The translations under genes were made by a program, and so were the position numbers. From NCBI RefSeq assembly GCF_030973515.1, contig NZ_JARGZA010000002.1:1-64000 (forward strand): a stretch of DNA of 64,000 nucleotides, in the 5' to 3' direction. The notes beneath the pieces were generated by a model, which was not told the origin of the DNA, made no database searches, and saw nothing but the letters and a program-made list of their open reading frames with translations. Shown piece by piece: positions 30,387-38,770 of this stretch. Numbering within the stretch: position 1 is the first letter of the stretch; each line of letters starts with the position of its first letter. The stretch comes from Jannaschia maritima (GTDB lineage Bacteria; Pseudomonadota; Alphaproteobacteria; Rhodobacterales; Rhodobacteraceae).

Positions 30387-31763
30387 CTACATCAACTTGC
30401 GCCGCCTTGTCACGGGAATATCGAGGTCGGTGATCTTCTTTCGCAGCGTGTTCCGATTGATGCCCAGCATGTCGGCGCATCTCGCCTGGTTCCCACCGGT
30501 CGCGTCGAGCGCGATCTCTATCAGCGGAAGCTCCATCTCGCGCAGGACGCGCTGGTACAGGCCGGGGGGCGGCAGGAGCCCGTTCTGCAGGTCGAAGTAG
30601 CGCTGCAGGTGCCGCGCGACCGCCGCGGACAGGTCGCCGGACACGTCCTGCGTGCCGGCCCCGACGCTGGGCATCTCGCCCAGCACGCCCTCGACCTCCG
30701 CGCGCGTGATCTCGTCGGCGGAGGACGTCGCGACCAGGCGGCGCGTCGCGTGCTCCAGCTGCCGGACGTTGCCGGGCCAGGGATAGGCGCGCATGGCGAC
30801 CATCGCATCGTCGGCGAAGCGCCGCAGCGCGCCCCCGTCGCGTTCGGCCCGTGCCAGGAAGTGCGCGGCCAGGAGCGGAATGTCGTCGACCCGTTCGCGC
30901 AGGGCGGCGACGTCGAGCGTGGTGCCCGCGAGGCGATAATAGAGGTCGGTGCGGAACGTGCCATCGGGCCCGACCTCGCGCGACAGGTCGCGCTGCGAGG
31001 TCGCCATGATGCGCGGTCCGTCGGTGCCCGCCTGATCCAGGACGCGCACGACGCGCGCCTGCGCGTCCGGGTCCATGTCGCCGACCTCGTCGAACAGGAT
31101 CGACCCGCCCTTGGCCCGCGCGATCAGGTCCGCCGCCCCGTCGTAGCCGGACAGATCCGCGGCGGTGGCGATGACGAAGGGCATCGTGCGGCGGTCGCTG
31201 AAGTCGTGGATCGCGCGGGTGACGAGGGACTTCCCCGTCCCGCTCTCGCCCGTGACGATGACGGGCAGGTCGGTGTTCATCACCCGCGCCACCAGCCTGT
31301 AGAGCGTCTGCATGCGGGGCGTGCGCCCGACCAGGGGCAGGTCGTCGACGTCGTCGGACCGCGCCTCCGCCTCGTCGGTCGTGGAGGACTGGACGCGACG
31401 GCGTTCGCCGAGCGCCCGGGCGGCGCGCTTCATCAGGTCGGGAAGGTCGAACGGCTTGGGCAGGTAGTCGTAGGCGTCCTTCTCGGCGGCCTGGATCGCC
31501 GTCATGATCGTGTTCTGCGCCGATATGACGATGACCGGCAAGCCTGGCCTGGCGGAGGATATCTGCGGGAGCGTTTCCAGCCCGTTCCCGTCGGGCATGA
31601 CGACGTCTGATATCACCAGGTCGCCCTTCCCTTCCCCCACCCACCGCATGAGGGTCATCAGGCTGGATGTCGCGTGGACCTTGCAGCCCGCCCGCGTCAG
31701 GGCCTGCGTCAGCACCGTGCGGATGGTGCGGTCGTCGTCGGCGACGAGTATCGTTCCGTCCAT
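30387..31763 (-). CDS. ntrC: Nitrogen regulation protein NtrC (GAFTGA-less type)
   Basis: A 458-residue response regulator with receiver (Asp53 in [11 protein letters not shown]), AAA+ domain (Walker [10 protein letters not shown], Walker [13 protein letters not shown]) and C-terminal Fis-type helix-turn-helix ([20 protein letters not shown]). The segment between the Walker motifs ([19 protein letters not shown]) has no GAFTGA loop. That is the hallmark of Rhodobacter-type NtrC, which activates promoters of the housekeeping sigma factor instead of sigma-54. It should be phosphorylated by NtrB, encoded 27 bases upstream, when nitrogen is scarce. Confidence 0.94.
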   Translation of the reverse strand: MDGTILVADDDRTIRTVLTQALTRAGCKVHATSSLMTLMRWVGEGKGDLVISDVVMPDGNGLETLPQISSARPGLPVIVISAQNTIMTAIQAAEKDAYDYLPKPFDLPDLMKRAARALGERRRVQSSTTDEAEARSDDVDDLPLVGRTPRMQTLYRLVARVMNTDLPVIVTGESGTGKSLVTRAIHDFSDRRTMPFVIATAADLSGYDGAADLIARAKGGSILFDEVGDMDPDAQARVVRVLDQAGTDGPRIMATSQRDLSREVGPDGTFRTDLYYRLAGTTLDVAALRERVDDIPLLAAHFLARAERDGGALRRFADDAMVAMRAYPWPGNVRQLEHATRRLVATSSADEITRAEVEGVLGEMPSVGAGTQDVSGDLSAAVARHLQRYFDLQNGLLPPPGLYQRVLREMELPLIEIALDATGGNQARCADMLGINRNTLRKKITDLDIPVTRRRKLM

Positions 31764-31790
31764 GTCCTTATGTCCCCCAAAGGTTGATGG

Positions 31791-32846
31791 TCACGTGCCG
31801 CGTGGCGGCATCGGAAGCGAGATGCGGAAGGTCGTCCGCCCGGGCACGGATTCGGTGGTGATCCATCCGTCGTGCTCGGCCACGATCTTGGCCACCAGCG
31901 ACAGACCCAGGCCGGTCCCGTTCTCCCGGCCCGACACGAAGGGCTCGAACAGGTTGTTCGCCATCTCGGGCGGGATGCCGGGACCGTCGTCGGTGATCTC
32001 GATCTGAAGCGGCGCGGCGTCGCCGCTGCCGTCCGGGCGGCTGACGCGAAGACCCGTCTCGTAGAACGTGCGCAGCGTGATCGTGCCGCCTTGCTTGCCG
32101 ACCTGCGCCGCGTTGCGCAGGAGGTTCAGGACGACCTGCTGCAACTGATCCGGGTCGGCCCAGGCGTGCGGCAGCGACGGGTCGTAGCGCTCGACCAGCT
32201 CCATGTGCGCGGCATAGCCCACCATCGCGGACTTGCGCGCACGGTCCAGGACGTCGTGGACGTTGATCGCGCGGCGCTGCGGGGGGCGGAGGTTCCCGAA
32301 CTGCTCCACCTCCTCCAACAGCTTCACGATGCGGCGCGATTCCGCGACGATCAGATCGGTCAGCTCCGCGTCGTCCCCCGACAGGTTCATGGACAGGAGC
32401 TGTGCGGCGCCCGTGATGCCGGCGAGCGGGTTCTTGATCTCGTGGGCCAGCATCTCGGCGAGGCCGATCACGGATCGTGCCGCGCGGCGCGACGACCTGG
32501 CGCGGTTCAGGCGACCCGCGATCTCCTGCGGGGCGACCAGGACCAGGATGCGATCGTCCCCCAGGGGGGCCAAGTGCAGGTCGCAACGGATCGACGGCCC
32601 GGGGCCGACCGCGACGTCGGTGTCGTGCAGCGTCAGGGGCGCCGCGTTGCGCCGGACCCGCCCGAGGGCCGCGTCCATCCCGCCGTCCGGGCGAACGATG
32701 CGGCAGACATCGGCCCCCCGCAGCGCGCGGGCGGACCGGTTCAGGAACCCTTCCGCCGGGCCGTTCACGGCATCGATCGTGTCGGGGGCCCCCACGATCA
32801 GCGCGGGCAGCGGCAAGGCCGACCAGATGGCGGGTTCCGCGGTCAC
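31791..32846 (-). CDS. ntrB: Nitrogen regulation histidine kinase NtrB
   Basis: A soluble kinase-phosphatase of 351 residues. It has an N-terminal PAS domain (about 10-110), a HisKA domain with His135 in EMLAHEIKNPLAGITGAAQLL, and an ATPase domain with DDGPGIPPEMANNLFEPFVSGRENGTGLGL. Through PII signalling it controls NtrC phosphorylation. The start is a GTG at 32846 that overlaps the dusB stop as GTGA; the open frame upstream of it is only a shadow of dusB. No membrane segments are present, as expected. Confidence 0.94.
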   Translation of the reverse strand: MTAEPAIWSALPLPALIVGAPDTIDAVNGPAEGFLNRSARALRGADVCRIVRPDGGMDAALGRVRRNAAPLTLHDTDVAVGPGPSIRCDLHLAPLGDDRILVLVAPQEIAGRLNRARSSRRAARSVIGLAEMLAHEIKNPLAGITGAAQLLSMNLSGDDAELTDLIVAESRRIVKLLEEVEQFGNLRPPQRRAINVHDVLDRARKSAMVGYAAHMELVERYDPSLPHAWADPDQLQQVVLNLLRNAAQVGKQGGTITLRTFYETGLRVSRPDGSGDAAPLQIEITDDGPGIPPEMANNLFEPFVSGRENGTGLGLSLVAKIVAEHDGWITTESVPGRTTFRISLPMPPRGT

Positions 32847-33838
32847 GCGGCGACCCGCAGCCGGGCTGCCAGGGCATCGGCGAGCAGCGGCGCGACCCCG
32901 CCCGCAGACGCGGTGAGGACGCGGCGGCGCATGCCGGGCGGCGTGCCCGCGTGGTCCATGTACCAGCCCAGATGCTTGCGGGCGACGCGGCCGCCCAGTT
33001 CGGCCCCATAGAACGACAGCATCGCGTCGTGGTGCCCCCGCACGAGGTCGAGAAGCGCCGCGCCGTCGGGTGCCCTGACGGGTGTCCCGCCCGTCAGGTC
33101 CGCTCCGATCGCCGCGCAAGCCCATGGTCGCCCGCGGATACCACGACCGACCATCACGCCCGCCGCGCCGGATGCCGATAGGGCGGCCCGCGCGGTCGCA
33201 GCGTCCACGACGTCGCCGTTCGCCAGGACCGGAATCGTCACCGCCTCCACGATCGGGCGGATCGCGGCCCAGTCGGCCCGGCCCTTGTAGAACTGGCACC
33301 GCGTCCGCCCGTGGATCGTGAGCATGCGGATGCCCGCCCCCTCGGCCCGAGCGGCGAGGGCGGCGGTGTCGCGAGTGTCGTCGTCCCAGCCCAGCCGGGT
33401 CTTCAGCGTCACGGGAACGTCTACGGCCTTCACCACGGCCTCGATCAGGCGAAGGGCATGGTCGTGGTCGCGCAACAGGGCCGAACCGGACAGGCCCCCC
33501 GTCACCTTCTTCGCGGGACAGCCCATGTTGATGTCGATAAGCCGCGCGCCCCGGTCCGCCAGCATCGATGCGGCGCGCGCCATCCAGACGGGGTCGCGCC
33601 CGGCGATCTGCACCGCGGTTCCCTGCCCAAGACCCAATTCGGCGCGCGTGCGGACGGAGGGCTTGGCCTCCACCATCTCGCGGGAGGCGACCATCTCCGA
33701 TACCATGAGACCTGCCCCGAACCGACCGACGAGATCGCGGAACGGCCGGTCCGTGATGCCCGCCATCGGCGCCATGACGACCGGCCCGGTCAGTCCGAGG
33801 GCGGCTAGGCGGGGATCGAACGACGCGGAATCGGGCAT
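32843..33838 (-). CDS. dusB: tRNA-dihydrouridine synthase B (NifR3)
   Basis: A 331-residue flavoenzyme that reduces uridine to dihydrouridine in the D-loop of tRNAs using FMN and NADPH. The TIM-barrel opens with VVMAPMAGITDRPFR; the catalytic cysteine lies in INMGCPAKKVTGG. Further marks are HGRTRCQFYKGRADW, NGDVVD and VGRGIRGRPW. The ATG at 33838 gives the conserved start; there is no strong Shine-Dalgarno sequence. As nifR3 it heads the ntrBC-ntrYX operon in Rhodobacter relatives, and here it overlaps ntrB by 4 bases. Confidence 0.95.
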   Translation of the reverse strand: MPDSASFDPRLAALGLTGPVVMAPMAGITDRPFRDLVGRFGAGLMVSEMVASREMVEAKPSVRTRAELGLGQGTAVQIAGRDPVWMARAASMLADRGARLIDINMGCPAKKVTGGLSGSALLRDHDHALRLIEAVVKAVDVPVTLKTRLGWDDDTRDTAALAARAEGAGIRMLTIHGRTRCQFYKGRADWAAIRPIVEAVTIPVLANGDVVDAATARAALSASGAAGVMVGRGIRGRPWACAAIGADLTGGTPVRAPDGAALLDLVRGHHDAMLSFYGAELGGRVARKHLGWYMDHAGTPPGMRRRVLTASAGGVAPLLADALAARLRVAA

Positions 33839-33889
33839 ATGCTGACCATCTGAGCGGTTCGCCTTCGCATAGGGGGTGTCGTGGCAAAC

Positions 33890-33935
33890 GTGCAGTTGCG
33901 TGACCGTCCATGGCATGAATGCACGGCAGCTGCAC
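33890..33935. repeat. Inverted repeat in the dusB-ispDF divergent gap
   Basis: GTGCAGTTGC (33890-33899) and GCAGCTGCAC (33926-33935) are inverted copies with one mismatch, 26 bases apart, in the 172-base space between the divergent dusB and ispDF genes. It could be an operator for either gene; nothing else in the gap is recognisable. Confidence 0.35.
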
Positions 33936-34010
33936 AACAATTAGGCGGACTAGTCCCTATTTGCCCGGTCGGTTGTCAGCCCGTAGGCTGCGGGATAGTG
34001 CGTCGAGGAC

Positions 34011-35150
34011 GTGGTTCGGGGGTGGCGACAGTTGAACAGACCGACGAGCACGGCGCTGATCGTGGCCGCGGGCCGCGGCACGCGGGCGGGCGGCGGTCTG
34101 CCGAAGCAATGGCGCCCACTGCGGGGTCGGACGGTCGCCGCACGCGCGGTCGACGCGTTCGACGACCTCGTGGATGCGGTGATCGTCGTGATCCACCCGG
34201 ACGACCGCGAGACGGCCCGGGCCGCCCTGCCGGGCGTGACGCTCGTCGACGGCGGTGTGACGCGCGCGCAGTCTGTGGCGGCGGGGTTGGCAGCGGTGAA
34301 GACCGACCTCGTGCTGATCCACGATGCGGCGCGGCCCTTCGTAAGCGGCGCGACGATTGCCGACGTCCTGGGTGCTCTGCGGGATGGCGCGGTGGGCGCG
34401 GCGCCCGCGTTGCCCGTCACGGATGCGCTGTGGCGCGGCGACGATACCGTGTCCGGGATCGTTCCACGCGACGGGCTGTGGCGGGCACAGACGCCGCAGG
34501 GATTCCGAACGGCAGCCATCCGCGACGCGCACGCGACAGCAGTGGATGCTGCCGACGACGTGGCGGTCGCGCGTGCCGCGGGGATGGAGGTGCGGATCGT
34601 GACCGGTTCGGAAGACAACATGAAGATCACCGGCCCGGACGACCATGCGCGGGCGGAGGCCAGGCTCGGCCCCGACGTGCGGGTCGGCAACGGCTTCGAC
34701 GTGCACGCGCTGGGCCCGGGCGACCACGTCGCCCTGTGCGGCGTGCGCGTCCCCCACGATGGCGGCCTGATCGGACATTCCGATGCGGATGTCGGCCTGC
34801 ACGTGCTCTGCGACGCGATCTATGGCGCGTTGGCGGAAGGGGACATAGGGACGCATTTCCCCCCGTCGGACGACGAATGGAAGGACAAGGACAGCGCGGT
34901 CTTCCTCGACCATGCCGCGCGGCTGGCCCGGGACCGGGGATACGCCATCACGGCGCTGGACGTCACGCTGATCTGCGAGCGACCGAAGATCGGGCCCCAT
35001 GCGGCAGCCATGCGCGACCGGGTCGCCGCGATCGCCGGCCTGGAGGCGGCCCGCGTCAGCGTGAAGGCGACCACGACGGAACGGCTGGGCTTTCCAGGCC
35101 GGGGCGAGGGGATCGCGGCGCAGGCCACCGCGACGCTGGTGCGATGCTAG
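34011..35150 (+). CDS. ispDF: Bifunctional IspDF (MEP pathway of isoprenoid synthesis)
   Basis: A fused enzyme of about 379 residues. The N-terminal half (to about 225) is IspD, 2-C-methylerythritol 4-phosphate cytidylyltransferase, with [26 protein letters not shown] and [10 protein letters not shown]. The C-terminal half is IspF, 2-C-methylerythritol 2,4-cyclodiphosphate synthase, with metal ligands in GFDVHAL and [17 protein letters not shown] and the [19 protein letters not shown] ending. The fusion omits the intervening IspE step. The start is uncertain: GTG at 34011 is used, but TTG at 34032 is possible. Its last bases overlap pgpA. Confidence 0.95.
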   Translation: MVRGWRQLNRPTSTALIVAAGRGTRAGGGLPKQWRPLRGRTVAARAVDAFDDLVDAVIVVIHPDDRETARAALPGVTLVDGGVTRAQSVAAGLAAVKTDLVLIHDAARPFVSGATIADVLGALRDGAVGAAPALPVTDALWRGDDTVSGIVPRDGLWRAQTPQGFRTAAIRDAHATAVDAADDVAVARAAGMEVRIVTGSEDNMKITGPDDHARAEARLGPDVRVGNGFDVHALGPGDHVALCGVRVPHDGGLIGHSDADVGLHVLCDAIYGALAEGDIGTHFPPSDDEWKDKDSAVFLDHAARLARDRGYAITALDVTLICERPKIGPHAAAMRDRVAAIAGLEAARVSVKATTTERLGFPGRGEGIAAQATATLVRC

Positions 35151-35623
35151 CGCGCGCGGTCGCGACCCTGGGCGGCGTGGGATACCTGCGCCCGGCGCCC
35201 GGGACGTGGGGCTCGGCCGCAGCGCTGCCGCTGGCGTGGATCGTCCTGCTGGCCGGTCCGGTCGCCTTCACCGCCGCCTGCGTCGCCGTCGCGGCCATCG
35301 GGTGGTGGGCCATCGCGACCGCCACGCGCGGGCGCGCGGACCACGACCCGTCCGAGATCGTCGTCGACGAGTTGGCAGGCCAATGGATCGCGTTGCTGCC
35401 CGTGGCTTGGGGTGCGGCCATCGCCGGCGTGCCCGTGTCCGCCCTGTGGCCCGGTTGGCTGGCGGCCTTCGTGCTGTTCCGGTTGTTTGACGTCTGGAAG
35501 CCCGGCCCGGTCGGCTGGGCGGATCGGCGGGCCGATCCGCTGGGCGTGATGCTGGACGACGTCATCGCGGGGGCCATCGCCGCCCTGGGAGTGATCCTGT
35601 TGGCAGCCCTGGCGCATGTCTGA
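35144..35623 (+). CDS. pgpA: Phosphatidylglycerophosphatase A
   Basis: A 159-residue inner-membrane phosphatase that removes the phosphate from phosphatidylglycerol phosphate to give phosphatidylglycerol. The family blocks [12 protein letters not shown] near the N-terminus, [19 protein letters not shown] in the middle and [18 protein letters not shown] toward the C-terminus are present, with about four hydrophobic helices. It begins within the last codons of ispDF (ATGCTAG overlap) and ends overlapping pncC by 8 bases, so all three are translationally coupled. Confidence 0.93.
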   Translation: MLARAVATLGGVGYLRPAPGTWGSAAALPLAWIVLLAGPVAFTAACVAVAAIGWWAIATATRGRADHDPSEIVVDELAGQWIALLPVAWGAAIAGVPVSALWPGWLAAFVLFRLFDVWKPGPVGWADRRADPLGVMLDDVIAGAIAALGVILLAALAHV

Positions 35624-36092
35624 CGCCGCCGCGCTGATCGCCGCGGCGACCCGGGCCGGCTTCACCATCGCCACGGCCGAAAGCTGCACGGGCGGGATGG
35701 TCGCGGCCGCGCTGACCGATCCCCCCGGCGCGTCGACTGCCTTCGTTTGGGGCGTCGTGACGTACTCGAACGCGGCCAAGCGGTCCCTGCTGGATGTCAC
35801 GCAGGACGCGCTCGACGCGCATGGCGCCGTGTCGGAACCGGTCGCGGCGCAGATGGCCCGTGGCGCACGGGATCGGTCGGGCGCGGACCTCGCCGTGGCG
35901 ATCACCGGCATCGCCGGTCCCGGCGGGTCCGCGGTCAAGCCGGAGGGCATGGTCTGCTTCGGCGTTGCGAGGGCGTCCGGCGTGCGGACTGAAACGGTGC
36001 AGTTCGGCGCGCGGGGCCGCGATGCCGTACGCCGGGCCGCCCGGGATCACGCGCTGCGACTGCTTGCCGACGCCGTGCCCCCGGGGCCATAG
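35616..36092 (+). CDS. pncC: CinA-family nicotinamide-nucleotide amidohydrolase
   Basis: A 158-residue stand-alone CinA C-terminal domain. Family members deamidate nicotinamide mononucleotide to nicotinate mononucleotide, salvaging the product of DNA ligase. The core motifs are TAESCTGGMVAAALTD, GVVTYSNAAKRSLL and AVAITGIAGPGGSAVKPEGMV. The N-terminal molybdopterin-binding-like part of full CinA is absent, as is usual in alphaproteobacteria. It overlaps pgpA by 8 bases upstream and, unusually, the oppositely oriented Coq10-like gene by 46 bases at its 3' end. Confidence 0.92.
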   Translation: MSDAAALIAAATRAGFTIATAESCTGGMVAAALTDPPGASTAFVWGVVTYSNAAKRSLLDVTQDALDAHGAVSEPVAAQMARGARDRSGADLAVAITGIAGPGGSAVKPEGMVCFGVARASGVRTETVQFGARGRDAVRRAARDHALRLLADAVPPGP

Positions 36093-36529
36093 AGGACCCG
36101 GGCCCGCCGCTCGAATGCGGCCACGACCCGCTGCATCGCCTCGTTGAAGACGACGCCGATGACCCGACCGAGGATGGCGTTGCGGAACTCGAAGTCGACC
36201 CAGAAGTCGACACGGCAGCGTCCGCCCTCCAGAGCCTCGAAGTTCCATTCGGATTGCAGGTGGCGAAACGGTCCGTCGAGATATTCGGTCTCGATCCGGG
36301 TCTGGTCGGGCCACAGGATCACCCGGCTGGCGAATCGTTCGCGGAAGACCTTGAAGCTTATGACTAGCTCCGCGAGCATGACCTCGTGGTCGCCCCTGTC
36401 CTCGCGCGATTGGATCCGGGCGGCGGCGGTCCAGGGAAGGAACTGCGGATAGGACGAGACGTCCGCCACGAGATCGTACATCTGGCGGTCGGTATAGGGC
36501 AGCTCGCGGGATTCGGAATGGCGGGGCAT
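36047..36529 (-). CDS. Coq10/RatA-type START-domain protein
   Basis: A 160-residue SRPBCC/START-fold protein matching the Coq10-RatA family: RELPYTDRQMYDLVADVSSYPQFLPWTAA at the N-terminus, FKVFRERFASRV, LDGPFRHLQSEWNFEAL, and a C-terminal helix ILGRVIGVVFNEAMQRVVAAFERRA. Eukaryotic Coq10 binds ubiquinone and aids respiration; E. coli RatA was reported to act on ribosomes. In alphaproteobacteria a quinone role is more likely, by inference. The ATG at 36529 is the natural start. The last 46 bases are antisense to the end of pncC. Confidence 0.88.
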   Translation of the reverse strand: MPRHSESRELPYTDRQMYDLVADVSSYPQFLPWTAAARIQSREDRGDHEVMLAELVISFKVFRERFASRVILWPDQTRIETEYLDGPFRHLQSEWNFEALEGGRCRVDFWVDFEFRNAILGRVIGVVFNEAMQRVVAAFERRARVLYGPGGTASASSRSA

Positions 36530-36602
36530 GGGGGGCTCCGGGTCGGTTGTGCGGTGTTCGTGGCGGAACGCGGCGGCGGCGGTCCGGGGTCCGGGCCTGC
36601 GC

Positions 36603-37547
36603 CTATCCGTCCATGCGGGCGGAGCGCAACGCGCGCAACTCCTCCGGATCCAGGCGCACGATCGGACGTCCCTGCCCGTCCAATGCGGGAGACCCAGCCA
36701 GTTGTCGAAAGAAGGCGACCACCACGGTCGAGACGACGGCATATCCCGCCAACGTCTTCAGCGCGACGGGTCCATGACCGAGCGCGAGGGTCCGCCACGG
36801 CTCCTCCATCAGGTGCGCCGCCGCGAAGTGCAGCGCGGGCAGGAACACGAAGGTCAAGCCCGCCAGGATCGCGGCCTTCAACGCACCCAATACGACGTTT
36901 CGCGGATGCATGAGGGCCTGGGGCAGCATCACGGGCAGCAAGAGGACCATCCCTGCGAAGGCATAGGCGACGGCCGCCTCCGGCCAGTCGTGGCCCCAGG
37001 TGAGGTCCCGCAGGCCTTCGACGTTCCGGCCCCCCGACAGGTACAGCATCCAACCGGTGCCGATCAGCGCCAAGCCGAACAGGCGCAGGAGCACCCAGTC
37101 CGCTACGACGTAGATACGCAGCGCCACGCCGAGGTCGGGGATCAGGGGACGCCCCCCGCCCCTGCGATCGTCGGGTTGAGCCAGCAGCAGGCCGGCCGCG
37201 ATCGCCAACGTCGCGCCGCCCGGCACGAAGATGGCCGCCGCGAGGATGCCCAGCACGGACGCGAGTGCCGACCAGACCGCCGATCCCGCGGCGACCGTCG
37301 CGCCGCCGATCAGGGCCAGCGCGATCGCGCGGACGAGATAGGACAGTCGGTCGAACGGCATGTGGCTGCGCACCAGGGCCAGGGCCAGCATCGGCACGCC
37401 CGCCGCGACGATCGGCGCGACGCCCAGCAGCAGACGCGGATGTTCGGGCGACAGCCGGTCCGCCATGTGCAGAACGGCCAGCGGCACCGAAAGGTGCCAT
37501 AGCCCCAACACGCCGAGGCTGGTCGCATGTGCACGTGCGAGAATCAT
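36603..37547 (-). CDS. Polytopic membrane protein of unknown function
   Basis: A 314-residue protein dominated by hydrophobic helices (about 8-9, for example near residues 10-28, 42-60, 70-100, 145-170, 185-215, 230-255 and 270-290) with short Arg-rich loops and a cytoplasmic C-terminal tail (RPIVRLDPEELRALRSARMDG). I do not recognise the family and see no transporter or enzyme signature. It is free-standing between the Coq10-like gene and aglK on the same strand. Its ATG directly abuts a perfect 9-bp inverted repeat, leaving no room for a normal Shine-Dalgarno site, so either the start is further in or translation is controlled by that hairpin. Confidence 0.65.
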   Translation of the reverse strand: MILARAHATSLGVLGLWHLSVPLAVLHMADRLSPEHPRLLLGVAPIVAAGVPMLALALVRSHMPFDRLSYLVRAIALALIGGATVAAGSAVWSALASVLGILAAAIFVPGGATLAIAAGLLLAQPDDRRGGGRPLIPDLGVALRIYVVADWVLLRLFGLALIGTGWMLYLSGGRNVEGLRDLTWGHDWPEAAVAYAFAGMVLLLPVMLPQALMHPRNVVLGALKAAILAGLTFVFLPALHFAAAHLMEEPWRTLALGHGPVALKTLAGYAVVSTVVVAFFRQLAGSPALDGQGRPIVRLDPEELRALRSARMDG

Positions 37548-37578
37548 GTAAGGGGTCCCTGCACCGGGAACCCCTTAC
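37548..37578 (-). promoter_or_regulatory. Inverted repeat between aglK and the membrane-protein gene
   Basis: GTAAGGGGT and ACCCCTTAC pair perfectly over 9 bp, with inner CCC/GGG arms that extend the stem past one bulged base. It starts 31 bases after the aglK stop and ends at the base before the ATG of the membrane protein. It can be the agl operon terminator, an operator, or a hairpin hiding the ribosome site. Confidence 0.6.
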
Positions 37579-37609
37579 GAACCATCAACCAGACGATGGA
37601 ATGGCGATA

Positions 37610-38728
37610 TCAGCGGTAGAGCAGCGACCGCCCGTCCTTGAAGATATGGACCTTGGCGGGATCCGCCGTGATGCGCATCGTGTTGCCGCGCTGGTCGGGA
37701 TTGATGCCCGGCAGCTTGGCGATCACGGGGTCGGCGTCCGCGTTGGCCCGCTCGAAGTAGATCAGCGTCACCTCGCCCAAGCTTTCCTGAATCTCCACGC
37801 GACCCTCGTAGGCGAAGGTTTCGCCCGTTGCGGCCTGCGCATCCTCCGGACGGATGCCGATCAGAACCTGCGCGCCTTCGTCCTCCGGCTGGGACGGAAC
37901 CGCGGATGTGACGGTCCCGCCGCCCTGGTCCGTCTGTATCGTGGTGTGTTCCCCCGTCCCGACGATGCGGCCGGACATCAGGTTCATGGCGGGCGAGCCG
38001 ATGAAGCGGGCGACGAACACGCTGTTCGGCCGTTCGTACAGATCGAGGGGCGAGCCCACCTGCGCGATCGAATACTTGTGCCCGTTGTCCTTCAGGGCGT
38101 CCAGGACGACGATCCGCGTGGCCAGCGTCATCGCTTCCACCTGGTCGTGCGTGACGTACACCATCGTCGATTCGGGCATCTGCTCCTTCAACTGGGCGAT
38201 CTCGATCCGGGTCGCGACCCGCAGGGCGGCGTCCAGGTTCGAGAGAGGTTCGTCGAACAGATACACCTTCGGGTCGCGCACGATCGAGCGACCGATCGCC
38301 ACGCGCTGCCGCTGGCCGCCGGACAGGGCCTTGGGCAGCCGGTCCAGGTATTCGGTCAGCTGCAGCTTGGTGGCCGCGGCCTCGACGGCGGCGTCGATCT
38401 CGGCCTTCGACTTCTTGGCGATCTGCAGCGCGAAGCTCATGTTGTCGCGCACAGTCATGTGCGGATAGAGCGCGTAGGACTGGAACACCATCGCGATGCC
38501 CCGCTCGGAGGGGGGAACGTCGTTCACCACCATGCCGTCGATCTCGAGCGTGCCGGAGGAAATCTTCTCCAGCCCCGCGATCATGCGGAGCAGGGTCGAC
38601 TTGCCGCAGCCGGAAGGGCCCACGAAGACGATCAGCTCGCCTTGCTTGATGTCCAGGTTGACGTCCTTCAGGACCTCCACCCCGCCGCCGTAGACCTTGC
38701 CCACGTCGGTCATCCTCAGATCGGCCAT
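37610..38728 (-). CDS. aglK: Alpha-glucoside ABC transporter ATP-binding protein
   Basis: A 372-residue ATPase of the MalK/UgpC group that powers sugar import on the cytoplasmic side. Walker A GPSGCGKST (37-45), signature LSGGQRQRVAIGR, Walker B VYLFDEPLSNLD and the H-loop TMVYVTHDQ are intact, followed by the C-terminal OB-fold (TOBE) regulatory domain with IGIRPEDA. GGAGG lies 6 bases before the ATG. It is the last gene of the aglEFGAK operon, 42 bases after aglA. Confidence 0.92.
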   Translation of the reverse strand: MADLRMTDVGKVYGGGVEVLKDVNLDIKQGELIVFVGPSGCGKSTLLRMIAGLEKISSGTLEIDGMVVNDVPPSERGIAMVFQSYALYPHMTVRDNMSFALQIAKKSKAEIDAAVEAAATKLQLTEYLDRLPKALSGGQRQRVAIGRSIVRDPKVYLFDEPLSNLDAALRVATRIEIAQLKEQMPESTMVYVTHDQVEAMTLATRIVVLDALKDNGHKYSIAQVGSPLDLYERPNSVFVARFIGSPAMNLMSGRIVGTGEHTTIQTDQGGGTVTSAVPSQPEDEGAQVLIGIRPEDAQAATGETFAYEGRVEIQESLGEVTLIYFERANADADPVIAKLPGINPDQRGNTMRITADPAKVHIFKDGRSLLYR

Positions 38729-38770
38729 TCCATTCCTCCCGTTATGCGCGTCCGGCCTGCCGGTCGCTGG

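Noticed and set aside
31768-33009. Alternative minus-strand frame overlapping ntrB and dusB
   Set aside because: It is out of frame with both and Arg/Gly/Pro-rich, while both real genes carry complete motifs.
34011-35150. Separate ispD and ispF genes
   Set aside because: The frame is continuous through both domains with no stop or start between, so a fused IspDF is the simpler reading.
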